DNA from: an uncultured Oscillospiraceae bacterium
GTDB lineage: Bacteria > Bacillota > Clostridia > Oscillospirales > Oscillospiraceae
DNA: 20,749 nucleotides
Assembly (NCBI GenBank): GCA_934589155.1
Contig: CAKTNP010000029.1
Span: 1 to 20,749 of the forward strand
Reading direction: 5' to 3'
Shown here: piece by piece, positions 1 to 6,557 of the stretch
Numbering within the stretch: position 1 is the first letter of the stretch
Layout: every line of letters starts with the position of its first letter
The notes under the pieces: generated by a model
Seen by the model: only the letters and a program-made list of their open reading frames with translations
The model's database searches: none
What the model was told of the DNA's origin: nothing
Translations under genes and position numbers: made by a program

Positions 1-355
1 GGGCCCGGGCCGTTTCCGTATCCCGCTCCGAGGGGTACACCGCCCGGAACAGGATCTGGTCCGGCTTGGCCCCGGCCTTTTCCGCCAGCAGCAGATGGAG
101 CCGGGTAGAGCAGGCCAAGCCGCCGCCCTCCCGGCAGATCAGCCGCAGAAGACCCAATTCGTCGGCCACGGGCACCGGGAAATACTGGCGGTATCCGGGA
201 TTCCAGGAAAAGGCCCGGCGGATCAGTGCCTGGCGCTCTGCCAGGACCCGGCCGCTGTAAACCAGCACCGGCGTGCCGTATTCCTCGGCGCAGCGCCGGA
301 GCAGCTCCGCCGGGGCAAAGGTCTCGTCCGGCTCGTAGACTCTGTCATGGTCCAT
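1..355 (-). CDS. LysA-like (fold type III PLP decarboxylase family) protein, N-terminal part, probable non-canonical active site
   Basis: Only the first 118 codons lie in the window; the gene runs off the left edge. The start is the ATG at 355-353, 3 nt after the coaX stop, with GGAG about 9 nt upstream. The segment EEYGTPVLVYSGRVL (about 24-38) followed by GLLRLICREGGGLACST (68-84) and AGAKPDQILF (94-103) follows the N-terminus of diaminopimelate/ornithine decarboxylase-type alanine-racemase-fold enzymes. In those enzymes a Y/F-A-V-K-A motif carries the lysine that binds PLP. Here the matching stretch reads YFPVPVADE (58-66), so the expected lysine is Pro62. The name is therefore a family assignment, and normal decarboxylase activity is doubtful. 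It is probably co-transcribed with coaX and the phosphoesterase. The alignment was made from memory, and the rest of the protein is not visible. Confidence 0.6.
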   Translation of the reverse strand, partial: MDHDRVYEPDETFAPAELLRRCAEEYGTPVLVYSGRVLAERQALIRRAFSWNPGYRQYFPVPVADELGLLRLICREGGGLACSTRLHLLLAEKAGAKPDQILFRAVYPSERDTETARA

Positions 356-358
356 GGC

Positions 359-1135
359 TTATTTCTCCGGGCGTTGGTTTTTCCGGTACAGCTCCGCCAG
401 GCCCTTGATCACCAGATCCCCGTCGTAGAGGATCTCCCGGCGGCACATGGGGATCACAAACCGGGCGATGCCGCCGGTGGCCAGGACCTTTACGGGATAG
501 CCCAGCTCCTGCTCCATCCGCTCGATCATGCCGTCCAGCATACAGGCCGCCCCCAGCATAATGCCGCTGCGCATGCAGTCGATGCTGTTGCGGCCAATGG
601 CCCGCTTGGGCCGGTCCAGCTGGATGCCGGGCAGCAGGGCCGTGCGGCTGGTCAGAGCTTCCATGGATATCTTCACGCCGGGGCACAGGCAGCCGCCGAT
701 AAAGGCGCCGTTTTTATCCAGCACCGACAGAGTGGTGGCCGTTCCCATGTCCACAATGATCAGGGGGGGCTTATGCTCCTTCAGCGCCGACACCGCCGCC
801 ACCACCAGGTCCGCGCCGGTCTGCTCCGGGCTCTCGATCTGGATGTTGAGGCCGGTCTTGATCCCCGGGCCCACCACCAAGGGAGCCTTGTGGGTCAGCT
901 TCAGAATGGCCGTCTGAATGGAGTTCAGGACCTGGGGCACCACCGAGGAAATGATGGTCCCCTCCAGATCCCGGATCCGGACCTCATTCAGCTCCAGCAT
1001 GGTCTTGATATCCACGCAGTACTGGTCCGAGGTCTTAATGGGATCCGTGGCGATCCGGGCCTCGAAGGTGATGGTCTCCCCCTCCACACAGCCCAGCACC
1101 ACGTTGGTATTTCCGATGTCAATCGCCAAAATCAT
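359..1135 (-). CDS. coaX: Type III pantothenate kinase
   Basis: This enzyme phosphorylates pantothenate with ATP, the first step of coenzyme A synthesis, in the cytoplasm. The 258-residue product has the usual CoaX length. It begins MILAIDIGNTN, with the ASKHA phosphate-binding motif DIGNTN at 6-11. It also has GADL at 107-110 (Asp109 is the expected catalytic base) and DMGTATT at 129-135. Type III kinases are insensitive to CoA feedback and typically need a monovalent cation; this is family knowledge, not seen here. The start overlaps the 3' end of the upstream phosphoesterase by 17 nt and the next gene begins 3 nt after the stop, so the three genes form a tight minus-strand operon. No motif is missing. 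Confidence 0.95.
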   Translation of the reverse strand: MILAIDIGNTNVVLGCVEGETITFEARIATDPIKTSDQYCVDIKTMLELNEVRIRDLEGTIISSVVPQVLNSIQTAILKLTHKAPLVVGPGIKTGLNIQIESPEQTGADLVVAAVSALKEHKPPLIIVDMGTATTLSVLDKNGAFIGGCLCPGVKISMEALTSRTALLPGIQLDRPKRAIGRNSIDCMRSGIMLGAACMLDGMIERMEQELGYPVKVLATGGIARFVIPMCRREILYDGDLVIKGLAELYRKNQRPEK

Positions 1136-1631
1136 AGTGTGCTCCTTCCTTCTCTTCCCCCGCCGGGGTGCATATCCACGCGGTCAGGCCGCCCTCTTCC
1201 AACAGCATCCGGCCATAGGTTCCCCGGTCCGAACCGCAGGTGCCAGGGTTGAACAGCAGCACCCCCTGCTCCATCTGGCAGAAGGGGCTGTGGGTGTGGC
1301 CGAACAGGGCCACATTGGCCCCCTGCTCCCGAGCCGTCAGGCTAAGGGGCAGCAGGGTCTGCTTCACCCGCTGGAGATGGCCGTGGGTCAGGAAAAAACG
1401 GAGGCCCTGCCACCGCTCCAATCCCGACTCCGGCAGGCCCAGGAGGGCCGTGAACCGGTCGCAGTTGCCCGCCACCTGGGTCAGCGGGATCCCCGGGAAC
1501 CGCTTATGGAGTTCCTCCCCGTCCCGGAAATAGTCCCCCAGATGGACGATCCGGTCCGGCGTCTCCCGGCGGACGGCCTCCTCCATCAGGGAAAGATACC
1601 CGTGGGAATCGGAAAAAATCAGCAGCTTCAT
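1119..1631 (-). CDS. YfcE/MJ0936-type metallophosphoesterase
   Basis: This is a 170-residue calcineurin-like phosphoesterase of the small YfcE/MJ0936 group, enzymes that need two metal ions and hydrolyse phosphodiesters; the natural substrate is often unknown. All metal-ligand motifs are visible: DSH at 8-10, GD at 32-33, GNCD at 55-58, THGH at 82-85 and GHTH at 111-114. The frame is open 24 codons further upstream, but the ATG at 1631 is preferred because it starts directly with the MKLLIFSDSHG strand and has a purine-rich GGAAGGGG sequence upstream. It is the first gene of the operon with coaX, and a good promoter lies at 1692-1720. The role is probably housekeeping. Confidence 0.85.
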   Translation of the reverse strand: MKLLIFSDSHGYLSLMEEAVRRETPDRIVHLGDYFRDGEELHKRFPGIPLTQVAGNCDRFTALLGLPESGLERWQGLRFFLTHGHLQRVKQTLLPLSLTAREQGANVALFGHTHSPFCQMEQGVLLFNPGTCGSDRGTYGRMLLEEGGLTAWICTPAGEEKEGAHYDFGD

Positions 1632-1691
1632 ACCAGGCACGTTCCCCTTCCTCCCTGCATATCCTATACGGAGAGCAGAATGATGCCATAT

Positions 1692-1720
1692 ATTATAACG
1701 CAAATCGCCCTATGCCGCAA
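1692..1720 (-). promoter_or_regulatory. Promoter of the phosphoesterase-coaX operon
   Basis: Read on the minus strand, TTGCGG (1720-1715) and a perfect TATAAT (1697-1692) are separated by 17 bp. Transcription would start near 1685, about 55 nt before the phosphoesterase start. One arm of an 11-bp inverted repeat (1699-1709) lies in the spacer. Confidence 0.65.
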
Positions 1721-1739
1721 GGGGAAATGGCGATTTGCG
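1699..1739. repeat. 11-bp perfect inverted repeat in a divergent promoter region
   Basis: CGCAAATCGCC (1699-1709) and its exact reverse complement GGCGATTTGCG (1729-1739) are separated by 19 nt. It sits between the phosphoesterase gene and the small-protein operon. The right arm ends 3 nt before the AGGAGGT ribosome binding site of the plus-strand gene. It could be an operator overlapping the minus promoter, or an RNA hairpin near the ribosome binding site of the plus operon; the sequence does not decide between these. Confidence 0.6.
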
Positions 1740-1756
1740 GGCCAGGAGGTCATACT

Positions 1757-2005
1757 ATGCGCCAAGAGGACAGCTATCAGCTGGGAGGTTTCACCTTCCG
1801 CCCCCAGGACATTGCCCGGATCCTGGGCTCCGCCGAAGGTCGGCAGCTCATGGCACTTTTGCAGCGGGACGGAGGCGGGCGGCTCCAGGCCGCCGTACAG
1901 GCCGCCACCGCCGGGGACACCGAGGGGGCCAAGGCCGCCCTGGCGCCCCTGCTGGAGGATCCGGAGGCCCGGGAGCTCCTGCGGAAGATCGGCGGAGGGC
2001 TTTGA
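1757..2005 (+). CDS. Small protein of unknown function (first gene of a three-gene operon)
   Basis: The product is 82 residues. The ATG at 1757 is chosen over the upstream in-frame start because a perfect AGGAGGT lies 7 nt before it. No signal peptide or membrane segment is seen. The protein is mostly helical-looking: an ILGSAEGRQLMALLQRDGG segment (about 22-40), an Ala-rich helix, then LAPLLEDPEARELLRKIGG near the C-terminus. I do not recognise a named domain; similar short proteins with a 'PEG..LL..L..DGG' style appear, from memory, in other Oscillospirales. The stop TGA is followed after 1 nt by the ATG of the next gene, so translation is probably coupled. GC-rich third positions support real coding. 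Confidence 0.75.
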   Translation: MRQEDSYQLGGFTFRPQDIARILGSAEGRQLMALLQRDGGGRLQAAVQAATAGDTEGAKAALAPLLEDPEARELLRKIGGGL

Positions 2006-2006
2006 T

Positions 2007-2405
2007 ATGGCCGGAATGGAAGAGGTCATGGGGCAGATTCTCCAGAATCCCCAGGCCATGCAGCAGATCTTCTCCCTGGCTCAATCCCTGAACCTGGGCC
2101 AGAGCGCCGCCGGGCCTCCCGCGCCCCAAGTCCCGGCGGCTCCGGCTCCCCCAGCACCGCCTGGGGTCCCCGGCTCCCCCGCCGAGGCCGACGGCCTGTT
2201 CCGGAGCATTTTGCAGCTGGCGGGGCAATCCTCCAAGGGAGGGCCCCAGCTGGCCCTGTTTGAGGCTCTGAAGGCCTTCGTGACCCCGGACCGGGCCAAG
2301 CAGATCGACCAGGCCATTCTGGTGGCCCGGATCGCCCAAATGGCCGCCGGGGCCTTCCAGCGGATGCCCCAGGGTCCCGGGAAAGGAGGCAGCCCCCATG
2401 TATAA
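2007..2405 (+). CDS. Small helical protein with Pro/Ala-rich linker, unknown function (second gene)
   Basis: The product is 132 residues. Its ATG at 2007 follows the preceding stop with a 1-nt gap, and GGCGGAGGG just upstream can serve as ribosome binding site. Layout: an N-terminal amphipathic helix (EEVMGQILQNPQAMQQIFSL, about 5-24), a Pro/Ala-rich linker (about 35-60), then two predicted helices (about 63-73 and 80-118) containing FEALKAFVTPDRAKQID. No catalytic motif, signal or membrane segment is seen. The frame stays open far upstream, but that part is antisense to coaX and the phosphoesterase. The gene overlaps the third gene by 8 nt. Its function is unknown; a scaffold or adaptor that binds the two partner proteins is a guess from the linker architecture and tight coupling. 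Confidence 0.75.
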   Translation: MAGMEEVMGQILQNPQAMQQIFSLAQSLNLGQSAAGPPAPQVPAAPAPPAPPGVPGSPAEADGLFRSILQLAGQSSKGGPQLALFEALKAFVTPDRAKQIDQAILVARIAQMAAGAFQRMPQGPGKGGSPHV

Positions 2406-2754
2406 CCGCTACGTTCCCCAGGGGGACGGCAGCTTTCAGCGCAGCACCGTGCCGGAGCCGCCCCGGCCGGTACCGCCGCCGGAAAAGCCGGTACCGCCTC
2501 CCCCGCCCATGGCGGCTCCCTCTCAGCCCGAAGTGCCGCCAGGCTCCTGCCGAGAGGGGCCGCCGGGGCCGGAGAGCTCGGAGGCCCAGCGGTTTCTGGC
2601 CCGGCTCCTGCCCCGGAACATGGACACCGGGGATCTTCTCATGCTGCTGATCCTCCTGCTGCTTCTGAACGACGGCAGCAGCGAGGCCCCGCCGGCCCTG
2701 CTGACCCTGGCACTGTATTTCCTCCTGAAGCCGGAGGAGGGCTGCGGTACATAA
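2398..2754 (+). CDS. Pro-rich, probably membrane-associated small protein, unknown function (third gene)
   Basis: The product is 118 residues. The ATG at 2398 overlaps the previous gene by 8 nt, and AAAGGAGG lies just upstream. It starts MYNRYVPQGDGSFQR, then has a strongly Pro-rich segment (about 19-58) and a short FLARLLPRNMDTGDLL region. A Leu-rich hydrophobic stretch (LLMLLILLLLL, about 80-90) and a second one (ALLTLALYFLL, about 100-110) are joined by an acidic turn and end in KPEEGCGT. The hydrophobic tail suggests a hairpin-like membrane anchor with a cytoplasmic proline-rich arm. I know no named family; similar Tyr/Pro-rich openings with a 'DTGDLL' plus poly-Leu tail occur, from memory, as hypothetical proteins in related Clostridia. 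Confidence 0.75.
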   Translation: MYNRYVPQGDGSFQRSTVPEPPRPVPPPEKPVPPPPPMAAPSQPEVPPGSCREGPPGPESSEAQRFLARLLPRNMDTGDLLMLLILLLLLNDGSSEAPPALLTLALYFLLKPEEGCGT

Positions 2755-2802
2755 CGAAATGCAGGAATCGCCCGCCGATCGCGGGCCCTTCCTACAAGGC
2801 AG

Positions 2803-2830
2803 AAAAAGCGCCCCGGCTGTGCCGGGGCGC
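2803..2830 (-). terminator. Terminator-like hairpin, copy 1
   Basis: The stem GCGCCCCGGC/GCCGGGGCGC with a 3-nt loop (2808-2830) is followed on the minus strand by a run of five T (2807-2803). It lies downstream of the plus-strand small-protein operon but is oriented to stop minus-strand transcription. It is identical over 26 bp to the hairpin at 3033-3058. Confidence 0.6.
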
Positions 2831-3032
2831 ATGGCGTATCAGACGCCTCGCAGAGTTTGCCGCCCGCAGGCGGCAAATAAAATAAGGATCATTTTCACCG
2901 GCGGCGTGTACGTCGGTGAAAATACAGCTCAGGCCGCAAGTGTGCAAACGGTCCGCCAGGGGGCGGACCGTGAGTGCGCGCGGCGGACTGCAAGCTCCTT
3001 GCCGGGAAAGCCCTTGGGCTTTTTCGGCAGAT

Positions 3033-3061
3033 AAAGCGCCCCGGCTGTGCCGGGGCGCTTT
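3033..3061 (-). terminator. Rho-independent terminator of wecB (bidirectional stem), copy 2
   Basis: The same GCGCCCCGGC/GCCGGGGCGC stem lies 4 nt past the epimerase stop, with A/T flanks on both sides (AAA on the left, TTT on the right). It can therefore end the minus-strand wecB transcript and partly act on the plus strand. Confidence 0.75.
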
Positions 3062-3064
3062 GGG

Positions 3065-4222
3065 TTAAGCCTGAAAATCTTCCGGACGCCGGTCCGTTTT
3101 GCCGAAGTGCCACAGGATTCCTCTGCGGATCCGGTCGCAGGCGTTTCCGTCGCCGTAGGGGTTCACGGCATGGGCCATGGCGGCATAGGCGCCGGGATTT
3201 TCCAGCAGCTCCTCCGCCATGGTAAGGACCCGATCCCGGTCCGTGCCCGCCAGCTTGGCGGTGCCGGCGGCAATGGCCTCGGGCCGCTCCGTCTCCCGGC
3301 GCAGGACCAAAACGGGCTTGCCCATGGCGGGTGCCTCCTCCTGAAGGCCCCCGGAGTCCGTCATGACGAAGAAGCTCCGGGCCATCAGATTGTGCATCTC
3401 CTCCACATTCACGGGGGGAATCAGGTGGACCCGGGGCAGGTCCCCCAGATTCCGCCGGGCGCACTCCTGGACCACGGGGCTCAGGTGAACGGGGTACACC
3501 ACCTCGATCTCCGGGTGGCGCTCCACCAGACTGTGGACGGCGGCCATGATGCTCTCCATGGGCTCCCCGTAGTTCTCCCTCCGGTGGCAGGTCAGGGTAA
3601 TGATCTTTTTCCCTGCAAAGTCCAGCTTATTGAGCTCCGGGGTGGAGAACACGTAATCCGGCCGCACGGTGGTCTTCATGGCGTCGATCACCGTGTTGCC
3701 TGTAATGAAAATCTCCCCCCGGATGGCCTCCTTTCGGAGGTTCTCCGCGTTGGCCTTGGTGGGAGAAAAATGCAGCTCCGCAATGTCGCCCACCAGGGTC
3801 CGGTTCATTTCCTCCGGGAAGGGGGAATACCTGTCATAGGTCCGGAGGCCGGCCTCCACATGGCCCACGGGAACCTTGTGGTAAAAGGCCGCCAGGGCCC
3901 CGGCAAAGGTGGTGGAGGTATCGCCGTGGACCAGGATCAGGTCCGGCCGCACCCCCTCGATCACCCCGTCCATGCCCAGCAAGGTCCTGGTCGTGATGGA
4001 GGACAGGGTCTGCTTTTCCTGCATGATGGCAAGATCATAGTCCGCCTTCAGCCGGAATATCTCCATGACGGAGTCCAGCATCTGGCGGTGCTGGCCCGTC
4101 AGACAGCAGATGCTCTCAAAATTGGGATCGGCCGCCAGAGCCTTGACCAGGGGGGCCATTTTAATGGCCTCGGGCCGGGTGCCGAATACGGACATTACCT
4201 TAATTTTCTCCACTGGGCACAC
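3065..4222 (-). CDS. wecB: UDP-N-acetylglucosamine 2-epimerase (non-hydrolysing)
   Basis: This cytoplasmic GT-B fold enzyme interconverts UDP-GlcNAc and UDP-ManNAc for teichoic acid or surface glycan synthesis. The 385-residue product has normal length and all family motifs: GTRPEAIK at 14-21, GDTST at 100-104, VEAGLR at 122-127, PFPEEMNR at 134-141, CHRREN at 212-217 and DSGGLQEEA at 289-297. The start is a GTG at 4222 with GGAG 7 nt upstream; no ATG gives the complete first strand. The start lies inside the tail of the upstream tagO-like gene (23-nt overlap), so the two are translationally coupled. It may equally be called mnaA; which polymer receives ManNAc is not visible here. Confidence 0.93.
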   Translation of the reverse strand: MCPVEKIKVMSVFGTRPEAIKMAPLVKALAADPNFESICCLTGQHRQMLDSVMEIFRLKADYDLAIMQEKQTLSSITTRTLLGMDGVIEGVRPDLILVHGDTSTTFAGALAAFYHKVPVGHVEAGLRTYDRYSPFPEEMNRTLVGDIAELHFSPTKANAENLRKEAIRGEIFITGNTVIDAMKTTVRPDYVFSTPELNKLDFAGKKIITLTCHRRENYGEPMESIMAAVHSLVERHPEIEVVYPVHLSPVVQECARRNLGDLPRVHLIPPVNVEEMHNLMARSFFVMTDSGGLQEEAPAMGKPVLVLRRETERPEAIAAGTAKLAGTDRDRVLTMAEELLENPGAYAAMAHAVNPYGDGNACDRIRRGILWHFGKTDRRPEDFQA

Positions 4223-5315
4223 TCTCTTTCTCCGGCTCCGGGGCGTCGGTCTCCGCCGGTTCCTCCTGCCGGTGTCTGCCGCCCCGGAAGATCACATTCA
4301 AGCCCAGGGCCCCAACCACGAACACGGCGCCGATGAGGATCAGCGCCCGGACCTCGCCGGAGGAGGTCAGCACCACCGCCGTCAGACCCAGGATGGCCGT
4401 CAGGAAATAGGTGATGGCCACGGCCTGCTTCTGGGAAAAGCCCATGTCGATGAGCCGGTGGTGGATATGGCCCCGGTCGGCCTTCATGGGATTCTGGCCC
4501 TTGGCCAGGCGGCGGATCACCGCGAAGCAAATGTCAAAAATGGGGATGCCCAGGATCAGGAACGGCACCGCAAAGGAAATGATGGCGTAGAGCTTGAACA
4601 TTCCCTGAATGGACATGGTGGCCAGGATAAAGCCCAGGAAAGCCGAGCCCGTGTCCCCCATGAAGATCTTGGCGGGGTTGAAGTTGTAGGGAATGAAGCC
4701 CAGGCAGGCCCCCAGCAGGATCATCATAATAAGGGCAATGTTGGGCTCCGCCACCAAAAGGGCTATGACCAGCAGGGTGGCGGAGGAAATGGCGGACACA
4801 CCCACCGCCAGGCCGTCCAAACCATCGATGAAGTTCACGGCGTTGGTAATGGCCACGATCCAGATCACGGTCACGGGGCCTGACCAGGCCCCCAGATCCA
4901 GATACCGCTGACTGCTTGTCAGAATGGGGTTGGAAAGATACTGGATCCGGCAGCCGTGGCTTACCACCACACAAGCCGCCAGAATCTGGACGATGAATTT
5001 GGGAACGGCCTTCAGGGTCATGATGTCATCCATGACGCCGATGACCACGATCATCACCGCCCCCATCAGAATGCCCTGGATCTGATAGTCTACCTCCGCA
5101 AAGATCAGAACGCACAGAATGAAGGAGGTGGCGATGGCCAGGCCCCCCAGCCGGGGAATGGGCACCTTGTGCATCCGGCGGTTGTCCTTGGGCACATCAA
5201 CGGCTCCCACCCGAATGGCCAGGTTCTTCACCAGAGGCGTAGCCGCAAAGGACACGCCTGCAGAGGCCGCCAGGGCCAGCAGCATCAGGCCCCAGAAGGG
5301 TATATTAAAGTTCAT
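4200..5315 (-). CDS. tagO: Undecaprenyl-phosphate GlcNAc-1-phosphate transferase (TagO/WecA type)
   Basis: This polytopic membrane enzyme moves GlcNAc-1-phosphate from UDP-GlcNAc onto undecaprenyl phosphate, the first lipid-linked step for wall teichoic acid or other surface glycans. The 371-residue product has about ten or eleven hydrophobic segments and the PNPT-family motifs: MHKVPIPRLGG at 48-58, DD at 96-97, NFIDGLDG at 161-168, MGDTGS at 219-224 and HIHHRL at 283-288. The C-terminal tail (from about 345) is charged and cytoplasmic-looking. The ATG at 5315 has GGGGGA upstream. It is followed with overlap by the UDP-GlcNAc 2-epimerase, which fits a shared UDP-sugar pathway. It lies 57 nt after trpS with no strong terminator between. 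Confidence 0.92.
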   Translation of the reverse strand: MNFNIPFWGLMLLALAASAGVSFAATPLVKNLAIRVGAVDVPKDNRRMHKVPIPRLGGLAIATSFILCVLIFAEVDYQIQGILMGAVMIVVIGVMDDIMTLKAVPKFIVQILAACVVVSHGCRIQYLSNPILTSSQRYLDLGAWSGPVTVIWIVAITNAVNFIDGLDGLAVGVSAISSATLLVIALLVAEPNIALIMMILLGACLGFIPYNFNPAKIFMGDTGSAFLGFILATMSIQGMFKLYAIISFAVPFLILGIPIFDICFAVIRRLAKGQNPMKADRGHIHHRLIDMGFSQKQAVAITYFLTAILGLTAVVLTSSGEVRALILIGAVFVVGALGLNVIFRGGRHRQEEPAETDAPEPEKESVPSGEN

Positions 5316-5372
5316 AGGTTTCCCCCTGTCTCTGTCTCCGGGCCGGCATGGCGGCCCGTGGGAAAGCAGCCG

Positions 5373-6383
5373 TTACCGGGCCACGAAGCCCACCTTTTTG
5401 TAAACCTTCCGCAAGGTCTTTTCGGCCACGTAACCGGCCCGCTCCGCGCCGCTGCGGCAGACGTCCTGCAGATAGGCCTTGTCCTTCAGCAGCCGCTGGG
5501 CCTCCTCCCGAATGGGGCGGAGGGTCTCCACCACGGTCTCGCCTACGGTGGTTTTGAAGGTGCCGTAGCCCTGACCGGCGAACTCGGACTCGATCTCCGC
5601 AAAGCTCTTGCCGGTGCAGGCAGCGTAAATGCTCATGAGATTACTGACGCCCGGCTTGTTCTCCCGGTCGAAGCGGACGCAGGTCTCGCTGTCCGTAATG
5701 GCCCGCTTGAAGGCCCGCATGATGGTCTCCGGGCTGTCCATGACCAGGACCCGGCCCGTGTCCTCGTTCTCGGACTTGGACATTTTTGCGGTGGGATTGG
5801 TCAGGCTCATGATCCGGGCGCCCACCTTGGGCACGTAGGGCTCCGGCAGCTTGAACACGTCGCCGTAAATGCCGTTGAACCGCCGGGCGATGGTGTGGGT
5901 CAGCTCCACGTGCTGCTTCTGATCCTCGCCCACGGGGACAAAGTCCGGCTGGTACAGCAGGATGTCCGCCGCCATGAGGGAGGGATAGGTAAACAGGCCG
6001 CCGTTGATATTGTCGGCATTTTTCGCGCTTTTATCCTTGAACTGGGTCATACGGCTGAGTTCGCCGAACATGGCGTAGCAGTTCAGCACCCAGCCCAACT
6101 CCGCGTGCTGGTGCACATGGCTCTGGATGAACAGTACGTTCTTCTCCGGGTCCAGGCCGCAGGCGATGTACTGAGCCAGCTGCTCCATGGTCCGGCGGCG
6201 CAGGTCCGCGGGATCCTGCCGCACGGTAATGGCGTGCAGATCCGCCATGAAGTAAAAGCACTCATATTCCTTGGCCAGCTCCGCCCAGTTCTTCACGGCG
6301 CCCAGATAGGACCCCAGGGTCAGATCACCGGAGGGCTTGATGCCCGAAAGCATTCTTTTTTTGACAACAGCAGTTTCTTCCAT
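5373..6383 (-). CDS. trpS: Tryptophanyl-tRNA synthetase
   Basis: This class I aminoacyl-tRNA synthetase charges tRNA-Trp. The start at 6383 gives 336 residues, the normal length for bacterial TrpS. It has AGAGGA 6 nt upstream, whereas the in-frame start 18 codons earlier has no ribosome binding site and lies in the promoter leader. Motifs: GIKPSGDLTLGSYLGA (14-29) contains the HIGH equivalent, and AKMSKS (199-204) is the KMSKS loop. The core stretch with NADNINGGLFTYP (122-134) and the VGEDQKQHVE segment (151-160) are typical. The leader is only about 29 nt, so there is no room for a T-box. It is probably transcribed together with tagO and wecB downstream. Confidence 0.96.
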   Translation of the reverse strand: MEETAVVKKRMLSGIKPSGDLTLGSYLGAVKNWAELAKEYECFYFMADLHAITVRQDPADLRRRTMEQLAQYIACGLDPEKNVLFIQSHVHQHAELGWVLNCYAMFGELSRMTQFKDKSAKNADNINGGLFTYPSLMAADILLYQPDFVPVGEDQKQHVELTHTIARRFNGIYGDVFKLPEPYVPKVGARIMSLTNPTAKMSKSENEDTGRVLVMDSPETIMRAFKRAITDSETCVRFDRENKPGVSNLMSIYAACTGKSFAEIESEFAGQGYGTFKTTVGETVVETLRPIREEAQRLLKDKAYLQDVCRSGAERAGYVAEKTLRKVYKKVGFVAR

Positions 6384-6418
6384 GGAAATTCCTCTTTTCC
6401 CATTCGATCTTATAGGGT

Positions 6419-6447
6419 ATTTTACCATATTCCGCATCGTATGGCAA
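6419..6447 (-). promoter_or_regulatory. Promoter of trpS
   Basis: On the minus strand TTGCCA (6447-6442) and TAAAAT (6424-6419) are separated by 17 bp. Transcription would begin near 6412, about 29 nt before the trpS start. It is divergent from the gltX promoter. Confidence 0.75.
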
Positions 6448-6495
6448 GGTTCTGCGGCGGATTTTCCGGCTCAAATGGAAATTGGCCATGGGAAA

Positions 6496-6524
6496 TTGAC
6501 TTTGCCCGGGAGAAATGGTATATT
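6496..6524 (+). promoter_or_regulatory. Promoter of gltX
   Basis: TTGACT (6496-6501) and TATATT (6519-6524) are separated by 17 bp. The predicted start near 6531 leaves a leader of about 27 nt, so no T-box or riboswitch fits. Confidence 0.8.
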
Positions 6525-6557
6525 TACAGAAAAACAAGAACAAAGAGGTAAGGCTTT

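Larger units (their letters stand above)
2755..3064. other. Gene-free block with many strong hairpins
   Basis: No convincing gene lies here. The block contains, in order: AGGAA..TTCCT enclosing GCCCGC/GCGGGC (2763-2793); hairpin copy 1 (2808-2830); GGCGT/ACGCC (2833-2847); TTTGCCGCC/GGCGGCAAA (2856-2877); ATTTTCACCG/CGGTGAAAAT (2891-2923); ACGGTCCGCC/GGCGGACCGT (2948-2971); a 12-bp stem with two G-U pairs on the plus strand (3001-3028); and hairpin copy 2 (3036-3058). The stems are perfect or nearly perfect. It may be a structured RNA, a palindromic repeat element or a cluster of terminators. Confidence 0.7.

Noticed and set aside
95..1252. Long plus-strand open frames antisense to coaX
   Set aside because: They lie fully opposite a gene with complete CoaX motifs, have low-complexity His/Gln/Gly-rich translations and no ribosome binding site. 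They are a by-product of high GC content.
2805..3058. CRISPR array
   Set aside because: Only two copies of a 26-bp hairpin exist, 228 bp apart, and the sequence between them is not spacer-repeat in form.
3047..6551. Long plus-strand open frames opposite wecB, tagO and trpS
   Set aside because: The minus-strand genes have complete family motifs; the plus-strand translations are Gly/His/Gln-rich with no domain.
6384..6557. T-box or riboswitch before trpS or gltX
   Set aside because: The promoters leave leaders of only about 27-29 nt, too short for a T-box.
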